DNA from: Lachnospiraceae bacterium
GTDB lineage: Bacteria > Bacillota > Clostridia > Lachnospirales > Lachnospiraceae
Direction: 5' to 3'
Length of the DNA: 34,345 nucleotides
NCBI GenBank assembly: GCA_024698715.1
Contig: JAILRA010000037.1
Span: forward strand, 1 to 34,345
The notes beneath the pieces were generated by a model. It made no database searches and was not told where the DNA came from. It saw nothing but the letters and a program-made list of their open reading frames with translations. Both the position numbers and the translations under genes were made by a program. Numbering within the stretch: position 1 is the first letter of the stretch; every line of letters starts with the position of its first letter. Shown in pieces: positions 25,289 to 31,702 of the stretch.

Positions 25289-25317
25289 TTTACATTCAAT
25301 TTTTATTATGATATTCT
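25289..25317 (+). promoter_or_regulatory. Likely promoter of the cold-shock gene
   Basis: TTTACA (25289-25294) and TATTCT (25312-25317) are 17 nt apart. The leader of about 40 nt contains a small hairpin, GTTGC-GTTT-GCAAC (25324-25337). The promoter overlaps the divergent one for the LytM-like gene. Confidence 0.5.
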
Positions 25318-25336
25318 AAATATGTTGCGTTTGCAA
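25308..25336 (-). promoter_or_regulatory. Possible promoter of the LytM-like gene
   Basis: On the minus strand TTGCAA (25331-25336) and TATCAT (25308-25313) are 17 nt apart. Its -10 box overlaps the -10 of the opposing cold-shock promoter. Confidence 0.45.
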
Positions 25337-25363
25337 CTTAATTTTTTACGGAGGTATACCGGC

Positions 25364-25561
25364 ATGAAAGGTACAGTTAAGTGGTTTAACAACCAGAAGG
25401 GTTACGGATTTATTTCTGACGAGTCCGGAAAAGACATTTTCGTACACTACTCAGGAATCGTTTCCGAAGGATTTAAGACCCTTGAAGAAGGTGCTGCCGT
25501 TGAATTCGAAGTAATCGAAGGCGATAAAGGCGTTCAGGCAGTAAATGTAACCAAGTTATAA
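25364..25561 (+). CDS. Cold-shock protein, CspA family
   Basis: A 65-residue single-domain OB-fold RNA chaperone that melts mRNA structure. [17 protein letters not shown] carries RNP1 (KGYGFI, 13-18), and DIFVHYSGI carries RNP2. I choose the ATG at 25364 because GGAGG ends 9 nt before it and the domain starts there; the longer upstream frame is untranslated leader and promoter. It has its own promoter and a strong terminator shared with the opposite hisA-like gene. A small stem-loop in its leader may affect translation at low temperature. Confidence 0.95.
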   Translation: MKGTVKWFNNQKGYGFISDESGKDIFVHYSGIVSEGFKTLEEGAAVEFEVIEGDKGVQAVNVTKL

Positions 25562-25640
25562 TTAGTCATTTTAAATGTGCCTTAATATATTGTTTTAATA
25601 TAGAGAGCAAGTGTAAAAGGATTAAAGTTTAACGAGATTC

Positions 25641-25668
25641 AAAAAGGACCGGATTTACGGTCCTTTTT
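25641..25668. terminator. Bidirectional terminator between the cold-shock gene and hisA
   Basis: A perfect 11-bp stem, AAAAAGGACCG (25641-25651) with CGGTCCTTTTT (25658-25668), has a 6-nt loop. T runs exit on both strands, so it ends both convergent transcripts. Confidence 0.88.
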
Positions 25669-25671
25669 CTT

Positions 25672-26439
25672 TTACTTTACTCTCTCGAGCACTTCTTCAA
25701 ACTTAAGATCTCCGCCGAAAAGATCAAGTGCGGAACCGATCGTGATATCGATCTTTCCTTCAGAAGCTTTTCTTATTGATTCGATATCATCAAAAGAATG
25801 AATTCCGCCGGCATAAGTCACTTTATTGCCGGAGTACTTAGCGATTTCTCTTATGATATCCTCTTCAGGGCCGTTGCATTTGCCCTCAACGTCAACCGCA
25901 TGGATCAGATACTCGTCACAGAATTCATCAAGTTTACATAACAATCCAGAATTCATCGTTGTTTCGGTTACGGTCTGCCATCTGTCTGTCGTAACAAAAT
26001 ACTTGTTACCGACTTTTTTACATGAAAGATCAAAAACTATCTTCTCTTTGGAAACCGCATCTTTAAGCTTTTTCATTCGTTCAAAGGACAGATTTTTGTT
26101 TTCAAAAATGTATCCCGTAACTATAACGTGCGACGCACCGGCTTCAATAAAATCTTTCGCGTTTTTATCGTTTATTCCGCCGCCTATCTGAAGTCCACCC
26201 GGAAAAGCCGAAAGGCCTTTTTTTGCTTCTTTTTCGGACAGAGCATATTCGGGTGTGCCGGCCTTGTTCAGCATTATTATATGGCCGCCCGTAAGATCAT
26301 ATTTTTTGTAAAGATTCGCAAAATAAACTGAGTCTTTATCGGATATGAAATTTTCTTTGGCAGAACTGTCAGTCAGGGAAGATCCAACAATTTGTTTGAC
26401 TTTCCCGTCATGAATATCTATGCATGGTCTGAAATTCAT
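25672..26439 (-). CDS. hisA: HisA isomerase of the eukaryotic (yeast HIS6) type
   Basis: ProFAR isomerase of histidine synthesis, a TIM barrel that performs the fourth step (Amadori rearrangement). The sequence follows yeast HIS6 rather than usual bacterial HisA: CIDIHDGKVKQIVG (6-19), LQIGGGIND (83-91), IVFDLSCKK (134-142), a DRWQTVTE block (152-159), YLIHAVDVEGKC (177-188) and an IGSALDLFGG end (234-243). Catalytic acids are likely D8 and D137. Its 255 residues are a normal length. It starts 5 bp after the dapB stop, with its AGGAT ribosome site inside dapB, so the two are translationally linked. No other his gene is near. A related isomerase role on another substrate cannot be excluded. 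Confidence 0.85.
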   Translation of the reverse strand: MNFRPCIDIHDGKVKQIVGSSLTDSSAKENFISDKDSVYFANLYKKYDLTGGHIIMLNKAGTPEYALSEKEAKKGLSAFPGGLQIGGGINDKNAKDFIEAGASHVIVTGYIFENKNLSFERMKKLKDAVSKEKIVFDLSCKKVGNKYFVTTDRWQTVTETTMNSGLLCKLDEFCDEYLIHAVDVEGKCNGPEEDIIREIAKYSGNKVTYAGGIHSFDDIESIRKASEGKIDITIGSALDLFGGDLKFEEVLERVK

Positions 26440-26444
26440 ATTAT

Positions 26445-27200
26445 TTATCCTATTACATCCTGCATATTATAGTATCCGGGTTCTTTTCCGACAATATATT
26501 TTGCCGCAGCGATAGCACCTTTGGCAAATATCGCTCTTGAATATGCGGTATGTGAGAAAGTTACCACCTCGTCTTCGCCCGCAAAGATAACATCATGATC
26601 TCCGACGATCGTACCGCCTCTTACCGCGGAAATTCCGATCTCATTGGAACGTCTTGCTTCCAGTCTGTCGGATCTGTCAAATACATATTCGTATTTGTTG
26701 TCCATTGATTCGTTAATGGAATCGGCAAGCGCAAGTGCCGTTCCGCTGGGAGCGTCTTTTTTCATTTTATGATGTTTTTCAACTATCTCAATATCAAATC
26801 CCGCATCCGCAAGTACTTTTGAATTTGCTTTGAGTATTTTGATAAGAAGGTTCACACCTACCGACATATTTGCAGATTTAAGAACAGGAATTGTTTTGCT
26901 GATTTCTTCAAGTTTTGCAAGCTGATTTTCGTTAAGACCCGTTGTACATAATACTACGGGAAGTTTTTTCTCCGTACAGTAATCAAGAAGTTTGTCTACC
27001 GCCATTGCAGATGCAAAATCAATTACCGCATCAGCAGCAATATCACATTCCATAATATCTTTATATACAGGATACTCATTAACGATCCCGTCAAAAGGAT
27101 CTACACCTGCGACTATACTTACCTCGGGATCCTCTTTGACAAGTCTTGTGATCGCCTGTCCCATTCTTCCGTTACATCCGTGCATTATTATTCTGACCAT
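26445..27200 (-). CDS. dapB: 4-hydroxy-tetrahydrodipicolinate reductase
   Basis: The second step of the diaminopimelate/lysine branch: NAD(P)H-dependent reduction of the DapA product in the cytoplasm. The 251 residues show the nucleotide-binding HGCNGRMGQ (7-15), CTTGL (85-89), and the catalytic EKHHKMKKDAPSGTA (141-155), in which H144 and K148 match E. coli H159 and K163. The C-terminal AKGAIAAAKYIVGK segment is typical. GAGAGG precedes the ATG. It follows dapA by 61 bp, with a terminator-like hairpin in the gap, and leads directly into the hisA-like gene. The product feeds peptidoglycan and lysine. Confidence 0.95.
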   Translation of the reverse strand: MVRIIMHGCNGRMGQAITRLVKEDPEVSIVAGVDPFDGIVNEYPVYKDIMECDIAADAVIDFASAMAVDKLLDYCTEKKLPVVLCTTGLNENQLAKLEEISKTIPVLKSANMSVGVNLLIKILKANSKVLADAGFDIEIVEKHHKMKKDAPSGTALALADSINESMDNKYEYVFDRSDRLEARRSNEIGISAVRGGTIVGDHDVIFAGEDEVVTFSHTAYSRAIFAKGAIAAAKYIVGKEPGYYNMQDVIG

Positions 27201-27225
27201 ATCATTTACCTCTCTTAAAAGTTAA

Positions 27226-27251
27226 AAGGGCGCCGAAAACTCGGTGCCCTT
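27226..27251 (-). terminator. Terminator or attenuator hairpin between dapA and dapB
   Basis: An 11-bp stem with one G-U pair, AAGGGCGCCGA (27226-27236) with TCGGTGCCCTT (27241-27251), has a 4-nt loop and is followed on the minus strand by TTTTAAC. Only 25 bp lie between it and the dapB start, so dapB and hisA must be reached by readthrough or from a promoter within dapA. Confidence 0.7.
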
Positions 27252-27261
27252 AAGTTTGCTT

Positions 27262-28146
27262 TTATAATAAACCGTAAGCTTTCATCTCTTCCTTAAGAGC
27301 TTCGGCTTTTCCTTCATCCATCGTACAAAGCGGTGCTCTGTAAACATCCTTGCAGAATCCCATATAATTCATTGCTTTCTTTATGGGAATAGGATTGACT
27401 TCGCTGAACAGTGCATCGATCAAAGGAACAGCCTTAATCTGTAATGCTTTTGCTTCTTCAATCTTGCCCTCACTGAATTTAGCGCACATATCATGAACAT
27501 CTTCGGGAGCGATATTCGAAAGAACCGAAATAACACCCTTTGCACCGACCGACATGAACGGAAGAGTCATAATATCATCTCCGCAGTAAATATCGATCTT
27601 TCCGTTTGTAAGATATTCAAGTCTTGCTGTCTGGGCAAGATCACCTGTTGCTTCCTTAACACCTACAATGTTTTCTACTTCATTGCAAAGTTTTGCAATT
27701 GTCGCGGGGAGAATGTTCACGCCCGTACGACCTGGAATATTGTAGAGAATGCAGGGAATCTTAACTGAATCCGCAATTGCCTTAAAATGAAGGAACAAAC
27801 CCTTCTGTGTAGCTTTATTGTAATAAGGTGATACAAGTAAAAGCGCATCCGCTCCTCTCTTTTCAGCCTCAGTTGACAAATGAATTGCTTCGGCTGTGGA
27901 GTTGGAACCGGTTCCGGCAATTACCGGTACTCTGCCATTCACACGCTTGACACATGCCTCAATAACGTCCAGATGTTCTTCATGGCTCATTGTTGATGAT
28001 TCACCTGTTGTACCGCATACAACGATGGCATCAGTCTTATGAGCGATCTGGAACTCAATATTCTTGTAAAACTGTTCGTAATCGACTTCCTGGTTTTCAT
28101 TAAACGGCGTTACTATGGCAACGGCCGCGCCTGTAAAAACTGACAT
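27262..28146 (-). CDS. dapA: 4-hydroxy-tetrahydrodipicolinate synthase
   Basis: Condenses pyruvate and aspartate semialdehyde, the committed step toward diaminopimelate and lysine. It is a TIM-barrel tetramer of 294 residues, the family norm. Visible are CGTTGES (44-50), SPYYNKATQKG (106-116), Y135 in ILYNIPGRTG, and the Schiff-base K164 in GVKEATG. A strong ribosome site (AGGAGAGG) precedes the ATG. The promoter upstream is near perfect. I see no lysine riboswitch: the leader is under 40 nt. It heads dapA-dapB-hisA and diverges from the diguanylate cyclase gene. Confidence 0.96.
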   Translation of the reverse strand: MSVFTGAAVAIVTPFNENQEVDYEQFYKNIEFQIAHKTDAIVVCGTTGESSTMSHEEHLDVIEACVKRVNGRVPVIAGTGSNSTAEAIHLSTEAEKRGADALLLVSPYYNKATQKGLFLHFKAIADSVKIPCILYNIPGRTGVNILPATIAKLCNEVENIVGVKEATGDLAQTARLEYLTNGKIDIYCGDDIMTLPFMSVGAKGVISVLSNIAPEDVHDMCAKFSEGKIEEAKALQIKAVPLIDALFSEVNPIPIKKAMNYMGFCKDVYRAPLCTMDEGKAEALKEEMKAYGLL

Positions 28147-28181
28147 ATTTCACCTCTCCTTTCAAAAATTTAACACTTCCC

Positions 28182-28209
28182 ATTATAACTAATGAACTTT
28201 AATTGTCAA
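28182..28209 (-). promoter_or_regulatory. Strong promoter of dapA
   Basis: On the minus strand a perfect TTGACA (28204-28209) and a perfect TATAAT (28182-28187) are 16 nt apart, about 36 nt before the dapA start. Confidence 0.8.
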
Positions 28210-28215
28210 TTAAAA

Positions 28216-28244
28216 TTGAATGAATATTGAATGTATGGTAAAAT
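28216..28244 (+). promoter_or_regulatory. Likely promoter of the diguanylate cyclase gene
   Basis: TTGAAT (28216-28221) and TAAAAT (28239-28244) are 17 nt apart. Its -35 box lies only 6 bp from the -35 of the divergent dapA promoter. Confidence 0.55.
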
Positions 28245-28272
28245 TTTATTAATTGAAGCAGGGGTATAACTT

Positions 28273-29364
28273 ATGCCGAACATATTTATTAGAATAAAAA
28301 AATTCCTCACAAAAGATGTCAAAAACGAATCCGAAGCCAAAGATCTGGCCGTTCTGCTTCGTCTTTTATGTATTCTTTCCGCATTATACATTTTTTGCAA
28401 TTCCATTTATTTTGCATGTATAGGTTCGTATCTTTTCGCTATCCTCTCGGTACCTATCATATGTCTTTACTGCGGAGTTTTCATCGAAACATACGAAAAC
28501 AAAACCAGATTTGCTTTGAATCTTTTTAATTACACATCAATCGCAACAGCCGTTATCTTTACGATATTCACGGGATGGGACAAGGATTACCAATGGCTTT
28601 TGTGTATCGTTTGCCTTCTGGTCTTCTTCTCTATCGAACAGGATGAAAAATATAAAAGAAACAATATGGAATTCATTTTGATAACAATGATAGTGATCGC
28701 CATTGTTTCTCATATCTTCGGTCCGTTCAAAAAAGGCAACAATATTGAAAATACGATATTTTCCGTCATTTCCGCTCTTTATTACGGCATATCGGTAATA
28801 TTGATCTCATACAATTTCAGCCGTAAATTCAATGCATCTGAAATAAAGCTGAGAAATTATAATCAGAGACTTCAGGAAATGGCTTCTCTGGATGCGCTTA
28901 CTCAATTACCAAACCGAAGAAGCATGAATGAGTATATGGCGCAGATGGTATTTGAAAAAGAGAAAAAAGGCGATATTTTCTGCGTAGCGATCGCCGATCT
29001 GGATTTTTTCAAAAAAATCAATGACCAGTACGGACATGATGCAGGTGATTTTATTCTTACCGAATGTGCGAAGATATTCACAAAAACCATGGAAGGCAGA
29101 GGAAAAGTCGCACGTTGGGGAGGCGAAGAATTTCTGTTTTGCTTTAATGATTTAAATATAGATCAGAGTTTTAAGATCCTCGATGAAATGCGTAAAAACA
29201 TTGACGAAAAAGTTTTCACTTATAAAGAGAACAATATTCACATTACGATAACCATCGGTCTCGAGGAATTCTATCATATAACCGGAATTGAAGGTACAAT
29301 ATCAAATGCCGACAAGAAGCTGTATGAAGGAAAACACACCGGCAGAAACCGAGTCGTCATATAG
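28273..29364 (+). CDS. Membrane-bound diguanylate cyclase (GGDEF)
   Basis: Predicted to make cyclic di-GMP from two GTP. The 363 residues begin with about six hydrophobic segments (27-47, 51-72, 84-102, 107-121, 133-150, 160-180), an unrecognised membrane sensor. A short linker (185-205) leads to the GGDEF domain, with DALTQLPNRRSM (207-218), ADLDFFKKIN (241-250), YGHDAGD and the signature GGEEF (283-287), an active form. The usual RxxD inhibitory site ahead of the signature is absent, so product inhibition is probably weak. AGGGG precedes the ATG. It is monocistronic, ended by a hairpin shared with folA. Since c-di-GMP often controls type IV pili, a link to the pil genes is possible but unproven. 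Confidence 0.9.
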   Translation: MPNIFIRIKKFLTKDVKNESEAKDLAVLLRLLCILSALYIFCNSIYFACIGSYLFAILSVPIICLYCGVFIETYENKTRFALNLFNYTSIATAVIFTIFTGWDKDYQWLLCIVCLLVFFSIEQDEKYKRNNMEFILITMIVIAIVSHIFGPFKKGNNIENTIFSVISALYYGISVILISYNFSRKFNASEIKLRNYNQRLQEMASLDALTQLPNRRSMNEYMAQMVFEKEKKGDIFCVAIADLDFFKKINDQYGHDAGDFILTECAKIFTKTMEGRGKVARWGGEEFLFCFNDLNIDQSFKILDEMRKNIDEKVFTYKENNIHITITIGLEEFYHITGIEGTISNADKKLYEGKHTGRNRVVI

Positions 29365-29386
29365 TTTTTTCATAAACTTATCATAA

Positions 29387-29412
29387 AAAAAAGAACCTGA
29401 CGGTTCTTTTTT
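29387..29412. terminator. Bidirectional terminator between the cyclase gene and folA
   Basis: A perfect 11-bp stem, AAAAAAGAACC (29387-29397) with GGTTCTTTTTT (29402-29412), has a 4-nt loop. T or A tracts lie on both sides. The folA stop codon (29411-29413) overlaps the stem. Confidence 0.85.
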
Positions 29413-29902
29413 AAATTCTTTCATATTCTGTAAACTCAAAAGTATTGTCAAAATACGTCTGTTCTTCGGACTCTCTGACCATCTTCCACTCTTCGTCTTT
29501 GTCAAGATTCGGAAAATATGCATCCGCACTGAACGCACGATCGACTTTGGTTATCAGAGCCTTATTGCAATACGGCAAAAACTCCTTATATACGCTTGAG
29601 CCTCCTATGATATAAATATCTTCATCATCATACTGCTTCAAAAGTTCAAGACACTCTTCCAATGAGTTTACATAAATCTCTCCATCTTTCGGTGTCATAT
29701 TTTTTGAAGAAGTGATAACAATATTGGTTCTGTTTTTCAAAGGTTTTCCTCCGGGAAAAGATTCGAGTGTTTTTCGACCCATAACAACAACTTTTCCAGT
29801 AGTAGTTTCTCTGAAAAACTTCTGATCCGAAGGAATGCGAACAAGAAGTTCATTCTTATATCCGATACCCCAATTGGAATCCACACAGGCAATCAGTTTC
29901 AT
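29411..29902 (-). CDS. folA: Dihydrofolate reductase
   Basis: Reduces dihydrofolate to tetrahydrofolate with NADPH; it is the target of trimethoprim. The 163 residues match the family. Visible are IACVDSNWGIGYKNELL (4-20), the catalytic acid D26 in IPSDQKFF, VVMGRKTLESFPGGKPLKNR (about 38-57), and IYIIGGSSVYKEF near position 100. GAGGAG precedes the ATG. It follows thyA by 26 bp, which fits their function: ThyA makes dihydrofolate and FolA recycles it. The TAA stop lies inside the terminator stem. Confidence 0.95.
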   Translation of the reverse strand: MKLIACVDSNWGIGYKNELLVRIPSDQKFFRETTTGKVVVMGRKTLESFPGGKPLKNRTNIVITSSKNMTPKDGEIYVNSLEECLELLKQYDDEDIYIIGGSSVYKEFLPYCNKALITKVDRAFSADAYFPNLDKDEEWKMVRESEEQTYFDNTFEFTEYERI

Positions 29903-29928
29903 TTTATGTTTCTCCTCTGTTAATATAT

Positions 29929-30777
29929 TTAAATCGCTATAGGAATATTTTCTACCTGAGGTCCGGTAATGTAGTTATCCACCCTGACATCATTTCTCGT
30001 AAACTCATAAAAATCATGAATCTCGGGATTAAGCCAGAATGTCGGAGCATCATAAGTCGGACGTTCGATAAGTTCTTTTATAATAGGAATATGTCTGTCA
30101 TAAATATGAGCATCGGCGATAACATGAACCAGTTCTCCCACTTTCATATCGCAAACCTGAGCAAGCATGTGAACAAGCACGGAATACTGAACAACATTCC
30201 AGTTATTGGCCGCAAGTACATCCTGTGAGCGCTGATTTAAAATAGCATTCAAGGTAAGCTTGTCATCGCCTTTCTTTTGTGTAACATTGAAAGTCACACT
30301 GTATGCACAGGGATAAAGATTCATTTCATGAAGATCCTGATGTACATAAATATTGGTCATGATCCTTCTGCTGAAAGGATTATTCTTTAAATCGTAGATA
30401 ACCCTGTCAACCTGATCCATCATTCCTTCTTTATACTGATGTTTTACACCAAGCTGATATCCGTATGCTTTTCCGATAGAACCGTTTTCATCGGCCCATT
30501 CATCCCAGATATGACTGTGAAGATCGTTTATGTTGTTTGATTTTCTCTGCCATATCCAGAGTATCTCATCAGTTGCCGATTTTAATGCCGTCTTTCTCAA
30601 TGTAATGAGCGGAAACTCTTTTGAAAGATCGTATCTGTTTACCACTCCGAAACGTTTGATGGTATACGCACTGGTTCCATCTTCCCAGTGAGGTCTTACC
30701 TTTTCTCCTTCCGTACTGGTACCGTTTTCAAGGATATCCTTACACATATTAATAAAAATCTGATCTGCGTAACTCAT
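29929..30777 (-). CDS. thyA: Thymidylate synthase, Bacillus ThyA type
   Basis: Methylates dUMP to dTMP using methylene-tetrahydrofolate. The 282 residues resemble the B. subtilis/phage phi3T ThyA class more than E. coli ThyA: IWDEWADENGSIGKAYGYQLG (90-110), LKNNPFSRR (130-138), and the nucleophile C157 in LYPCAYS, where E. coli has PCH. Substrate residues R183 and D186 (NQRSQD), N194 and the DAHIYDRH segment (222-229) are kept. The usual GxPFN loop reads ANNWN here. GGAGAAAAA precedes the ATG. It is in a unit with yigZ upstream (37 bp) and folA downstream. Confidence 0.95.
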   Translation of the reverse strand: MSYADQIFINMCKDILENGTSTEGEKVRPHWEDGTSAYTIKRFGVVNRYDLSKEFPLITLRKTALKSATDEILWIWQRKSNNINDLHSHIWDEWADENGSIGKAYGYQLGVKHQYKEGMMDQVDRVIYDLKNNPFSRRIMTNIYVHQDLHEMNLYPCAYSVTFNVTQKKGDDKLTLNAILNQRSQDVLAANNWNVVQYSVLVHMLAQVCDMKVGELVHVIADAHIYDRHIPIIKELIERPTYDAPTFWLNPEIHDFYEFTRNDVRVDNYITGPQVENIPIAI

Positions 30778-30814
30778 TTTTTCTCCATTTCCTGAATATA
30801 TTCAATATTAATTC

Positions 30815-31429
30815 TTACAGTTCATAAAAGCATTTAACTTCGTCAAGAATCTCAATGCTTCCTTTTGTCAGATTGTTTAGATCCCCGCACACGGTCTCTT
30901 TCTTATCAGACGGAATTACCGTTTCGACAATCACGGCATCCGAATAATCCGAAGATAAAATCTTGACTTTATCATCACGAAAATAAGCGGATATCTTGGT
31001 ATCGTAATTGTACGCATACCGGAATTTTAAAATATACGCTTCACTCTCTGAAGCAAATTCCGATTTACTTAATGAATCTTTCAATGCTTCCGAATATGCT
31101 CTTACAAGACCGCCCGTTCCCAAAAGAGTGCCGCCGAAATACCTGGTAACCACACAGAGAATATTCGTGACCTCTTCTCTTTGCAGGATCTCAAGCATCG
31201 GTCTTCCCGCGGTACCGGAAGGTTCACCGTCATCACTGCATTTCACATTGCTGCCGTCCTCTCCGATCACATAAGCATAGCAGTGATGTTTTGCATCAAA
31301 ATATTTCTTTTTTTCGGATTTTAAAATCTCCTGAACATCATCATTATTTTCAACATTAAAAAGATGACAGATAAATTTTGATTTCTTTTCAGTGTAAAAT
31401 CCTTCGGAAGCTGTTTTTAACTTTTTCAT
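30815..31429 (-). CDS. yigZ: YigZ/IMPACT family protein
   Basis: A 204-residue protein of the UPF0029/IMPACT family, whose bacterial role is unsettled (eukaryotic IMPACT regulates Gcn2). The N-terminal domain contains KKSKFICHL (15-23), AKHHCYAYVIG (46-56), the DDGEPSGTAGRP motif (66-77), and RYFGGTLLGTGGLVRAYSEA (96-115), the family signature. The C-terminal DUF1949 ferredoxin-like domain fills about 135-204. It leads the yigZ-thyA-folA unit and has a promoter about 75 nt upstream. It diverges from the penicillin-binding protein gene. Confidence 0.92.
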   Translation of the reverse strand: MKKLKTASEGFYTEKKSKFICHLFNVENNDDVQEILKSEKKKYFDAKHHCYAYVIGEDGSNVKCSDDGEPSGTAGRPMLEILQREEVTNILCVVTRYFGGTLLGTGGLVRAYSEALKDSLSKSEFASESEAYILKFRYAYNYDTKISAYFRDDKVKILSSDYSDAVIVETVIPSDKKETVCGDLNNLTKGSIEILDEVKCFYEL

Positions 31430-31502
31430 ATTATCCGTATAAATACACTATACCGACAACTGTTATCGCTTCGGTATGACATTCGGGTTTGTAACCGTAT
31501 AT

Positions 31503-31531
31503 ATTGTATCAAAGCAAAATCAATTGTACAA
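31503..31531 (-). promoter_or_regulatory. Likely promoter of yigZ-thyA-folA
   Basis: On the minus strand TTGTAC (31526-31531) and TACAAT (31503-31508) are 17 nt apart. The leader contains an inverted repeat, ATACCGA (31450-31456) with TCGGTAT (31471-31477), which could be a small hairpin or a binding site. Confidence 0.5.
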
Positions 31532-31563
31532 GTTATATGATAAATCTGTATATTTTAGTCGTA

Positions 31564-31592
31564 TTAACAAAAATAAAATTCTGTGGTAAAAT
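31564..31592 (+). promoter_or_regulatory. Likely promoter of the penicillin-binding protein gene
   Basis: TTAACA (31564-31569) and TAAAAT (31587-31592) are 17 nt apart; each box has one mismatch to consensus. The leader is about 105 nt. Confidence 0.55.
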
Positions 31593-31702
31593 ATATATTT
31601 GATTTATTATGAACTGATGAAGAATACTTTTCTGATAATCGATAATCCGTTGTTATTCGCGGAAACAATATAAGAATAACATGTTTTTTGAAAGGTATCA
31701 TT

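Noticed and set aside
25253-25363. 37-residue N-terminal extension of the cold-shock protein
   Set aside because: The extension covers the promoter and leader, and GGAGG points to the ATG at 25364.
28147-28181. Lysine riboswitch ahead of dapA
   Set aside because: The leader between promoter and dapA is under 40 nt, far too short for the roughly 170-nt L box.
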